Made by a program: the position numbers and the translations under genes
Notes under the pieces: model-generated
The model's database searches: none
The model's input: only the letters and a program-made list of their open reading frames with translations
Told to the model about the DNA's origin: nothing
In this document: piece after piece, positions 55,075 through 64,000 of the stretch
Layout of the letters: each line of letters begins with the position of its first letter
Position numbering within the stretch: the stretch's first letter is position 1
Assembly: GCA_963920525.1 (NCBI GenBank)
Contig: OY986435.1
Location: 295,797,817-295,861,816, forward strand
Source of the DNA: Dichetophora obliterata
Lineage: Eukaryota > Arthropoda > Insecta > Diptera > Sciomyzidae
Direction: 5' to 3'
DNA length: 64,000 nt

Positions 55075-55689
55075 TTAGAATAGCTTTGCTCGACGTTTAA
55101 GTTCGTTACGTCTCCACTGCGGTAGTCTATAGAACTCCGATCTTCTGCATTGCAAAACATGCTCAAATTCAATGTCAGACAAATGTCGCTAGAAAAACAG
55201 ATTTGGTTAGATGGTAATTAATTTGTCAGTAACATTACGTAATACCTCCAGGTTACAGCGATCCACATCTGATGGCAGACGATAATTTGTTATTATAAGC
55301 AAATGGTAGGGATAAATTTTTGCTGGTTCATGCACTAGCATTGAATGAGCCATGTTTGGCAAGCTTCTGCGTATTAAGCCAGCCTGTGGATAGTGATAAG
55401 AAAGTGCGCCAGAGTAAGTGCTTGAAGCGGGCAATTCTCCACCCATCTAGTATGATAAGTAGAAACAAAAAATATGTAAATCAGCCAAAAGTAAACAATG
55501 TGTGTAATTCCTCACCAGTACTCGTCTGTCTCCCTCGGTAATTGAATCAACAGATGCTGTGAAAGAATAAAGCCATAAATGTTATAAATTATAGTTGCAA
55601 GAATTCAGCAAACGATACGTACCCTCGGATTTACCGCAACTTAGATCTGTGCTATGTGTTTTATCTCCCAAGCCTCCATAGGAAAAATC
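55075..55689 (-). CDS. Unc-115: Unc-115/abLIM-type actin-binding protein, last four exons (villin headpiece)
   Basis: Exons 55689-55623, 55556-55516, 55446-55246 and 55188-55075 join in frame (140 codons including stop). The C-terminus is a villin headpiece: KIYPYHLLIITNYRLPSDVD, RCNLERHLSDIEFEHVLQC, then SEFYRLPQWRRNELKRRAKL and a final Phe. The DVDR-x-x-LERHLS block and basic KRR-x-KLF end are the actin-binding hallmarks shared by villin, dematin and abLIM/Unc-115 proteins. Upstream residues (DFSYGGLGDKTHSTDL, VDSITEGDRRVL) are a disordered linker as expected between LIM domains and headpiece. LIM domains are not in the window; the gene continues beyond 55689, likely past the right edge. 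Which Unc-115 paralogue it is cannot be told. The join GAG|GTATTA to TCTAG|CGACAT gives LE-RHLS, exactly as in the family. Confidence 0.88.
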
Positions 55690-56230
55690 CTAGATAAGAT
55701 TAAATCAGATAGAATCAGAAAAGTCAGCGTTAGCATGGAAATTATTTCATTTACTATTATGTACTATATAGTAAAGTAAAAAATGTGAAGTGAAGTGTAT
55801 TTATGCCTGTATGAGTAAAAATAGCATTAGAAAAGAATATGACAAAAGTAATTACATGCAGATCACCAAAAGTAAAAACAATAATTTTAAAACCCTAAAA
55901 AATTTATAAAAGATACACTATTTAAAAATTCAGATTGACTGCTATAAACAGCCTCTAAAGTAGAGATTTTTAGAGATAAATTAGTCAAATGATGAAAACA
56001 TAATAATTTTGACATAATGCCACTGGCAACTTGATTTATAAACATTGAATTTTTGATTTTAATGCGAAATGTATGATCCCTGCACTAAAATAGGTAAATT
56101 GAATGCATTGAGGAAATTTTATAAGTACAAGCTTTCTGTGTGGAACTTTGAGTAAAATCGTGATTTGGAGAAATAAGTGATAGTATTCAATAAAATTGTA
56201 CAATTATTGAGCTTAAATTAAATATTTAAT
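55690..56230. other. Intronic stretch of the Unc-115-type gene, nothing recognised
   Basis: No further exon or element recognised; AT-rich with AAATCAGATAGAATCAGAAA-like low complexity. Confidence 0.45.
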
Positions 56231-56234
56231 ACGT

Positions 56235-56815
56235 CATATTCCTTGACGAAAGTAAATTCAACCTCTTCGGAAGTGACGGTCGAGTTATGGTTTGGCGAAA
56301 ACCAAGTGAGGAGCTGAAAACCAAAAACACCAAACCTACGGCACGGCGGTGACAGCGCAATGGTTGGGGGATGCATTTCGGCCAAAGGGGTTGAAAATTA
56401 AGTTTTCGTCGATGGTACAATGCATAAGATAAATAAAGATAAATATTTTAAACGATAATTTGATACAATCTGCGGAAAAATGGAGATTTTAAGGACATTC
56501 AAACTTTACCAAGATAATGGCTCGAAACATAAGGCTTATGTAGTTCGAGAATGGTTGCTCTACAATTGCCCAAAAGTAATTGATACGTCTCTCCAATCCC
56601 CCCAAAGCCGCCGACTTAAATCCCATAGAGGGTTTATGGGACGAATTGGATCGGCGTGTTCGCAAGAGTCCTGGGTTTTCCATACGGGATTAGAAAAGCA
56701 GACTTCAGTAAGAATGGATTAAAATTGGAGCCGATTTTATCTCAAAAATTATTTCTAATATGCCAAAACGTCTAGATGAGGTAATCAAAAATAAAGGTTA
56801 TACCTCAGTAAAATA
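56235..56815 (+). pseudogene. Tc1-like transposase remnant
   Basis: Broken plus-strand frames show Tc1 catalytic landmarks: an ISAKGVENLVFVDGTM block (as in WGCFSAxGxGxLxxIDG) and SNPPKAADLNPIEGLWDELD for the third acidic residue region, then DRRVRKSPG. Several stops and frameshifts. Related in kind to the fragments at 1-725 and 60050-60800 but not the same copy. Confidence 0.8.
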
Positions 56816-58827
56816 ATTATATGTGCAACACTTCAAATGCAATTCTTAGCAAACATAACTTCATTTGTTTTTATATTATTTTTTTATTGAAATAGTTTTA
56901 AGGACTTATATGTAAAAAAAGATATAGCTTATTAAAAAAACTTGTTGTTAAAAAAGTTATAAGTAATGTATTTAAAAATTTCTTAGAAAATATTTATATG
57001 TGCAAAACCTATTTTTATTGATTTTATGGAATAAAATAGAAATACAGTAATCCCCCATATAACACGGTAGGTTCGTTCCGCGTTGTAGGAAAACGCGTTG
57101 TACCAGCATTATCGTATAGCGCGCTCGTAAGACCCCGTATAACGTGTTATGAACAAAGTATTAACATTTAACTTTTCTCGTAAAAGGATGTTTAATTCAT
57201 ATGGAATATTAGGGAAAAACTTGGTATGAACGAAATATGTGCGTTTTATTAAAATCAAACTAAAAACATTGTAAATAAAAAACTTATACATATATAACTA
57301 AAAAACAGTTAATTTCAAATAAATTAAATAGTTCAAAAAACAGTTTTATTACATATTTATTCCCTGTCGGAGCTTTCTGAAATAACGTTCCACCGACATC
57401 TTTTTTAATAGAATGCTTAAAGAATTCACCATTTCAATTTTTGTTATTTTTTTTTATTAAGAGCATATCTTCTTGTTCGTCTGTATTAATTACAATTTCA
57501 CTATCTAATGGTTCTTCGTTTTGTATTTTACGTTTTTCCTGCATTCTTACATATGGTGCAAGAGAGCACCGAAGATTTATTTTAAATTCAGTAGATCGTT
57601 CCACTGAAGTATCACAACTCGAAACAAGTGTTTCCGATTGTTTGCCCAGTTTTGCTATATTTTTCAGGTTTTCTATACATAATGTGAGTTGAAGTTATCA
57701 AATTTTCGAAAAAATTTAAATCAAAATTTCACTTTGCAGAGTTTTTTAAAAAAATGTACTGAACAAAATGCAATGTTTTTTATAGCATAAGATGGAAAAT
57801 TCTATTAGCTTTTAAATTGATAAAAATTGTTTCATTAGTTTCATAGTTATATGCAAAATACTGAAGAAGAAATTTCTTGTTTTTTCGAAAAAATTAATTT
57901 TTAGCCAACATGCCTTTAAGCCGATTGCGCGACTATTAACCGTGAGTTAATATTAAAGTGTTATATACCAAACAAATTGTTTTAAAAGTAGAATCAGACA
58001 TCAACGTGTCCCGGGAAATTTTCGAAAAACGTTGAAAAAGTGGGACGGTCTATTCTACACCTTTAAGCAGATATGTGTATAATCAATGTTCTTATAATTC
58101 AAAAACTAGAAACACAAATTTAATGAAATAATTTAATGAAATAATTTAATATAATTTTATAAATACACAATTGACAAAAGTGCAAACGTATGTGAAATTG
58201 ACTGGGAACCGCACAAATCGTTATAAATTTTACAGTACAGAACAGTGATCTGCAAGCGATGGCATTTTCGCTACTTGCAATCTACCCTCAACAAATACAG
58301 TGACAGTCTGACCGCACTACGCAAGCGCTGCGATTGTTGTGTCGAACATACTTGCAACATTGAAGCCAACTGTGTATGAGCGTGTCGTAAGACCACAATA
58401 ATGCATGTTCGAGTTGTTGGTTTGATAACCAGCGCAGGGTCTTTTCAACTTCTGGTATGCAATGGTAAGTATGGTCATTTACAAGCAACAAAACAAAGAC
58501 ATAAAGCGTAACACCTGCATAAAAAAACCAGCGCTTATTTTGTTCTCCGAACACAAAGTATTTGCAGTAACATTGCAGTAATATTGCAGTTACTTTGCGT
58601 GACTTTTGAGAGCTTGTAGCTCATAAGCTAATGGTTCAATTGAGCTGATTTCTTTTTTAAAATAAATTATAAAGTTTAATTGAGTGAGCAATAAAGTTTG
58701 TTTAGTAAATTTTTAAAGATATTTATTAAATTTAGTTTTTTACCACCTTTAATCACTGATTTTGATAAGATTTTGTATGCATGCAGATCTTTAATAAAGC
58801 TACAACTTTTGTTCAATTGTTCAAAAA

Positions 58828-58944
58828 TTTGAAATAATAGGGTCGCCACCTAATAATATGTCTTTTCAAGAGTTTAAAACTGATAAATGACGGTTAAAAC
58901 TCTTGAAAAGACATATTATTAGGTGGCAACCCTATTATTTCAAA
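58828..58944. repeat. Large hairpin, 48-bp arms with one mismatch
   Basis: The arm 58828-58875 (TTTGAAATAATAGGGTCGCC, ACCTAATAATATGTCTTTTC, AAGAGTTT) pairs with 58897-58944; the loop is 21 bases. The arms belong to the dispersed repeat also at 24645-24870 and at 59030-59340 (GGTGGCAACCCTA, TTTTAAAATTC). Strong enough to form a stable stem in RNA. Confidence 0.9.
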
Positions 58945-59350
58945 ATTTTATAATTTTGAAATTCTGACAATGGATTCGGATTCAGCGACCCATTTTTGGT
59001 GTACGATTTTTTTTTTTTTGCCAGCCTCGAATTCATAAAACTACAAAAAATTAAGGTGGCAGCCCTATCCACCATCTTGAATTTTAAAATTCTGACTTTA
59101 GATTCGAAATCAGCGACCCCTTAACACTGATAAATGATGTTTAAAACTCTTAAAAATACATATTATTAGGTGGCAATACTGTGGTAAAAATTTAGGTGGC
59201 AACCCTAACCTCCATCTTAAATTTTAAGACTGTGACATTATATTCAAAATTAAATCCGTTGTCAGAATTTCAAAATTACAAGAATTCGCAAAAATAAAAA
59301 AAAATTTAGGTGGCAACTCTATCCGCCATCTTAAATTTTAAAGTTTGACA
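58945..59350. repeat. Tandem/inverted copies of the GGTGGCAACCCTA repeat
   Basis: AGGTGGCAACCCTA or a near variant (AGGTGGCAGCCCTATCC, AGGTGGCAATACTG, AGGTGGCAACTCTATCC) appears about every 120-150 bp, each followed by CATCTTGAATTTTAAAATTC-like sequence and a GATTCGAAATCAGCGACC-type word. It forms a decayed array within the pogo-like element. Confidence 0.75.
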
Positions 59351-60049
59351 TCATCTTCGAAATAAGTTACCCCTAAAACTTCCTAAAACTATTTACTCTA
59401 TTCATACTGAAGTAATCTACAAACACTTGAGTAAAAATGCAGTGTACGCGCTGATTTCATCGTTCGTAAGCTTACTTTTGTGTCACTGCTTAGCCGAAGT
59501 TGAAATCAACCTGCAATGGTACACGAGGCAGTAGCTCAAAATAATGCATAATTATAACGATTGCCGTTCGTGCGCTGTGGTTTATACACTTAATTATTTT
59601 ATGCAAACATCTATACTTTCCACTGAAGTCGAAGCACACATCACACAGTGTTTGACTTTGGTACAATTGGCTAATGCAACATGCTTGATGTTGTAAGTGA
59701 GCTCGATGGCGTAGAATATGTTGCATGGTATTAATGATATTGAAGTCATACAAAAACTAAGTATGTACTGGGTGTAAAAGCAGTTGCAGTTCATCGCTGC
59801 AGGTCTCTGGTACAGAAATATTTCTTGGGAAATCCTCGCGTTATATGGGGAAAAACACGTGTTATACTAGGGACTTGAAATCGCGTTATATGAAAACGCG
59901 TTCCAAGAGTACCGTGTTATAGGGGGATAACTGTATATATAGATTTTATTTATAAAAGAATATGTCTTTCTTTCTTGGTTCAGCGTGAAAGGCATGAAGT
60001 ACATCAGCTGAGGATGGAGCCATCGATTTTCTGCCATTTATCTTTAAGA

Positions 60050-60800
60050 ACTGTTTTCAGATGCTTCATCGACTCGAACTGGCGCCCGTTTTTATAAACT
60101 TGGGCCGAAAGAATGCCCCACAGGTTTTCGATAGGATTCAAGTCATGGCTAACAGCAGGTCACTACAGTACGGGTATATTTCAGATTTATTGCAAGTCAT
60201 TTGTGGCTCGGGAAGAGTTTGTTGGTGCGTTTTCCTGATGAAAAGTCCAGTTATCCTGATATTTCTAGCATGTGAACTCAATAAATACACCATCTAATAA
60301 CTCAATATACATTTGTGCATTCGATTTGCACGAAAAAAAAAAATGCAGGGGAGACTTTCAAAGTATCTGAAACCGGCTGAAATCATCAATGATCCCCGCC
60401 CATGGTTACGCGCATACCTAATTTTCCAGTATTTCTGGCAACCGTCTGGCTCGTGAAGGTTGAACCTTTTCTCATCACTTAATATGACATTCCCAAATTC
60501 TTTTTCACAAAATTTGTATTTTTCAGCATATGCTAGACTGGCCGCAATGTGTCATGGTAGAAGTCTGGGTTAAGAGAAGGGCGATTCATAACTGACGTTG
60601 GAATTTTCATCCAAAATTTGTTGGATTCTGCTTCTGGTTACCCTTAGATAAAATTGCGCAGCAATTTCACCACAACTCATCCCTTTCTCCACAGCAAGAC
60701 GTCGCATTCGTCTTTTGTGCCGTTGGTCAATCACTACGATTTTCTTTCACTACGCTTGTTTATAGCATAGTTGCCAGTCTTAAAAAATTTGTTATGGTGT
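60050..60800 (-). pseudogene. Tc1-like transposase remnant, minus strand
   Basis: Minus-strand translation, read from about 60760 down: KRRMRRLAVEKGMSCGEIA (helix-turn-helix region), AAQFYLRVTRSRIQQILDEN, then FGNVILSDEKRFNLHEPDG (first catalytic Asp with SDE-x-x-F-x-L), YARNHGRGSLMISAGF, and further down KTCGAFFRPKFIKTG near the C-terminus. Stops and frame changes throughout. 60801-61535 is probably its terminal region but ends were not fixed. Confidence 0.8.
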
Positions 60801-61780
60801 TTCGGTGACGATTTGTCCTAGCAGCTAAAGCACCTACTTTTATACCGGCTACATTTAAGCCTTTTATATTTCAACGATCTTCTTCAGAAAAGTGGTTTCA
60901 CGTGGTATTGTTATTTGAAAAATAAAATAACTCTAATATGTGCCCATATTTTTTTCCAAAACTATATTACCGTTATGTTTATAGTTTTTCTTACTTAAGT
61001 TATCAACAAAGTTTTGTAGTTTTTACGTTATAGCAGTTAAAACAAAAAAAGCAATTGTGCACATATAAAGATTTTCTATTGCACACGCGACATTTCACAC
61101 TATTTTCGATTAACGGTACTACGAACACGAGGAAGAGAAGCTTTCTCTGTTCGACTAATAAACTTCATCCATTAACAAAAATTTTGGCAAACTCAAAAAT
61201 ATTGTATTGTTATAAACCAAGAGAAAAAATAAAAAATATTTGTGCACACATAAATATTTTACTGAGGTAGCACAAATTATTAATTTTAAGTTTTAATGTA
61301 TTGATAATGATGGTTTTTACACTTAATTGAAAAAAACTAATATTAAAGTAACATTAATTTTTAAGTTTTATTTTGTTGTTTTTTTATTTTCTATTTTACT
61401 TTTTTTTAATTTTTAAAACTATATAATTTCACTTTTGAACAGATTTTATTTTTAATTTTTCAATAAAAAAAGCAACAGATACAGAAGAAAATAAAAAAAC
61501 CGAATATTAATGTTACTCACTGTATAAGCTCATATTAAAATAAATTAAAATCCATTTTGCAAATAAGAAAAATCAGATGAAAACCGCGCCTGCCTTTCAA
61601 ACAAAGTAGCTTTTTTATCAAAACAAGTAAAATCTCGTTAAAAGCAACAAATATAATATAATGACTTTTTGCACATAAGTCTCAAATATTCACCATAAAC
61701 TTGAAATTTGTCATTCATTCATTTGAAAATGGAATGAAAACCACGCCAAAATATGATTTTGTCAAAATATGAGGTAAGCC
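60801..61780. other. AT-rich stretch, no gene
   Basis: Poly-A/T rich, possibly terminal sequence of the Tc1-like remnant. No gene is seen; frames such as 61055-61270 are not supported. Confidence 0.4.
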
Positions 61781-62600
61781 CCCCCCCCGCCTACCTCCCA
61801 TACAAAGCGACTATATAAAAATGGTTAAATCTCTTGAAATTCCACAAAAAGTAATTTAATGAATTTAAGTCTTGCACATATTTATACTCAGATTTTTTAA
61901 ATGCACTCTGATTTTGAAATTTGTCCAAATCGTTTAAAAACTTCCTCCGCCTACCTCCCATACAAAGTGACATCATCAATGTAGCACAACCTTTATAAAT
62001 TCCACAAAAATCTGTGTATTGACTAAAAATTAAACTTTAGCTACCACCACCTTACAGGAGAAATAAAAAACTGCTCCGCACACCATCTAATTCGAAGCAT
62101 TGAAAGGCAACTTTAAAAAAAAATCGTTTTTTGACCGAACGAAGATTTTAGCAGCCCCCAAAGAAACAACGGGATGCATTCCAGTTTTTTTTTCAAAATT
62201 TTTCCAAATAAAACTCTTAGAAATTAAATATAAATGGAAATTATAGCTAATTATATAATTATGGTTAAAATACCCATCCCAAGTATCATATTTTTAACGT
62301 TTCCAAAATCTCTCAAAATTCAACCAAAACAAGTTTAATGACTTGAAATTTTTCCACACAAACTTTGATACCAAATACGCCGCACTAAACTGAATTTAAA
62401 ATTTTGCCAAATCGAATGAAAACTCAGCATACAAAATGGCGCCACCAAAATAGCGATCCTTTATAAATTCCACAAAAATGTATGTATTTACTTGATTTTT
62501 TACACATAAACTTCGCTATTAGATACGTTATCTGGATAAAAACTACGCTAACTACGTCATAAAAATATTAAAAACATCGCAACTTTAAATGTACTAAAAC
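61560..62600. repeat. Degenerate repeat with CCTCCCATACAAAG words
   Basis: CCTACCTCCCATACAAAG occurs at about 61790 and 61952, ATAAATTCCACAAAAAT-type words recur at about 61995 and 62465, and CTTGAAATT-type words at about 61700, 61833 and 62340, with a spacing near 160 bp. It is a diverged tandem structure next to the clearer 134-bp array. Confidence 0.5.
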
Positions 62601-62689
62601 ACGTCTGTGGGGAAGGGTTGGTCGATTTGATGAAATTAAATTTTTAAATGGATTTGCAGTAGATACTAGCTGAAACCTGGCGCGCTGCT

Positions 62690-63530
62690 GCCACGCTTTC
62701 TTGTCAAACTCCCATAAATGCTATCAATGAAATCGAATGTGCAAATTGAGGTCGAATACTGAATTCCGACGCTGTGCGATCTATAACACCAAAGCAATTC
62801 GATATCGAAAATTTAGGTTGTATGGGAGGTGCCACGCTACCTTGTCCAACGCCCATAAAATGTAACCAATGAACTAAATTTGTAATTTAGGTCAAATACT
62901 GAATTCCGACGCTGTGCGACCTATAACTCTCAAGCTATTCGATGGCACAAATTAGGGTTGTATAGGAGATGCCACGCCCCCTTGATCAACGCTCATAAAA
63001 TTTAATCACTGAAACTGCGAGTGCACATTGAGGTCGAATATTCAATTCCGACGCTGTGAGACCTACAAATCCATGGGAGGTGCCAGGCCTCCTTTTCAAT
63101 GACACATAAAATTTTTGAATGAAATTGCATGTGTAAATTGAGATCGAATTTTGAATTCCGAAACTGTGCTACCTATAACTCCAAAGATATTCAAATTTGG
63201 GTTGTATAGGAGATGCCATTCCCCTTTGATCAACGCTCGTAAAATGTAATCACTGAAACTGCATGTCTACTTTGAATTCGAATACTGAATTCCGACGCTG
63301 CAAGACCTATAACTCCAAAGCTATTCGATAGCTCAAATTTGGGTTGCATGGGAGGTGCCGCTCCCCCTTGTCCTACGCCTATGAAATGCAATCAATGAAA
63401 ATGCATGTGTACATTGAGGTTGAATACTGACGCTTTGCGACCTTTAACTCAAAGCTATACAATAGCACAAATTTGGGTTGTAGGGGAGGTGCCACAACCC
63501 CTTGTCCTACGCCCATGAAATGAAGGGCTT
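62690..63530. repeat. 134-bp tandem repeat, about six units
   Basis: Marker words GGTTGTATGGGAGGTGCCAC, ACTGAATTCCGACGCTGTG and CCTATAACTCCAAAGCTATT recur at about 62797, 62931, 63066, 63182, 63317 and 63451; clean steps are 134-135 bases. Units are diverged by substitutions and short deletions, so the array is old. Each unit keeps CTTGTCC(A/T)ACGCC. No coding function. Confidence 0.85.
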
Positions 63531-64000
63531 ATTGCAAAAACATTAAAAGCCACACAAAAAATATTTTGAAAAAATCGACTCTAAAGTTTTGAAAAAATGT
63601 ATTTTTGTATGAAGAAATGGAATTAAACACGGAAACTTTTACAAATAGGCTAGAAAATGAATAAGGGCGCGTTTATAGTGCCAGCTTACGACTGACTTAT
63701 TTCGAGCTGAGAGGATAACCTTGAAAACGCAGCAAATACAATGATATGGAATCAGCTGAAAGTGCGTAGAGTGCCAGCTGAATCGTCAGCTTAAAGCTGC
63801 TGGTGCACAATTTTTCGGCGCGCTAGTTCATGCTTTCTCATTTGCTCGCACGGTTTTGTTTTTTTTTTGTTTCATTACGTATGTTATTTTAAATGCTTTT
63901 TCTTAAAAATTACTAATAACGAGGCAAAAAAAAAACCAAAAAAATTACCAAATTTTAGTTTAACACGACAAAAACAATCTTAAATTTAGCATTTTTATTG
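63531..64000. other. Right-edge non-coding stretch
   Basis: AGTGCCAGCTTACGACTGAC (63678) and GTGCCAGCTGAATCGTCAGC (63770) suggest part of another inverted or repeated element starting at GGGCGCGTTTATAGTGCCAGC. The window ends before its other end is seen. Confidence 0.4.

Larger units (their letters stand above)
57045..59933. mobile_element. Pogo/Tigger-like element, 2.9 kb, TA duplications
   Basis: Ends CAGTAATCCCCCATATAACA and, inward from the right, CAGTTATCCCCCTATAACAC, with CGGTA, AACGCG and GTTATA words repeated in both subterminal regions. Flanked by TA (57043-57044, 59934-59935). CAG start plus TATAACnCG-type ends are typical of pogo/Tigger elements. A minus-strand reading at 57440-57690 (RSTEFKINLRCSLAPYVRMQ, NEEPLDSEIVINTDEQED) might be the C-terminal tail of its transposase. 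Other repeats have inserted (58828-59350). Confidence 0.78.

Noticed and set aside
62690..63530. CRISPR-like array
   Set aside because: Repeats are directly abutting 134-bp units without spacers, in a eukaryotic context; this is a minisatellite.

Overview
The window is nuclear DNA of an insect, most likely a higher fly. The host genes have small phase-matched introns with GT..AG borders, the non-coding DNA is AT-rich and packed with transposons, and the protein sequences are close to the Drosophila forms (Nelf-A, Oga, an Unc-115-type villin headpiece). A DD41D mariner of the type known from tephritid fruit flies suggests, but does not prove, a tephritid or a related acalyptrate fly.

Host genes, left to right. 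(1) Nelf-A, minus strand: exon 1 is at 27146-27355 and exons 2-4 lie at 13606-16535, separated by a 10.6-kb intron full of transposon debris. The 3' end lies beyond the left edge of the window. (2) An ATPSCKMT/FAM173-type lysine methyltransferase, plus strand, three exons, 37173-37896. (3) Oga (O-GlcNAcase), minus strand, 14 coding exons, 38261-42620, apparently complete at 1064 codons. (4) A small membrane GNAT-like (NAT8/camello-like) acetyltransferase, plus strand, five exons, 46605-47616. (5) The last four exons of an Unc-115/abLIM-type actin-binding protein, minus strand, 55075-55689; the rest lies beyond the right edge, so 55.7-64 kb is probably intronic. ATPSCKMT (ends 37896) and Oga (stop 38261) converge tail to tail.

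Everything else is mobile or repetitive DNA. 0-8 kb: Tc1 and LTR-retrotransposon remnants, a pogo-like element with TA duplications, MITEs. 8-13.2 kb: an almost full-length non-LTR retrotransposon (PHD-finger ORF1, endonuclease-RT ORF2 with two lesions) sitting inside an older inverted-repeat element with a 3-bp AAT duplication. 16.5-27.1 kb (Nelf-A intron 1): MITE pairs, RT fragments, a TTG microsatellite, and a DD41D mariner (22109-23393) with perfect 28-bp terminal repeats and a single frameshift. 27.4-31.2 kb: the most unusual stretch. A long-inverted-repeat structure starting 86 bp upstream of the Nelf-A start codon holds a KH/RG-rich host-gene fragment. That fragment is split by a TA-duplicating element which itself carries three consecutive Fem-1-like exons with their introns. 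31-37 kb: a deleted piggyBac-like element with TTAA duplications, a GGCGCC-ended MITE and segmental duplications. 42.6-55 kb: several inverted-repeat elements, two with hAT-like 8-bp duplications; one of these has its ends built from a repeated GAAATAAGGCCCCA-type motif. 55.7-64 kb: Tc1 and pogo remnants, a 48-bp-arm hairpin and a 134-bp tandem repeat.

I found no CRISPR array, rRNA gene or intact tRNA gene. All assignments come from reading translations and repeats by eye; no database search was run.
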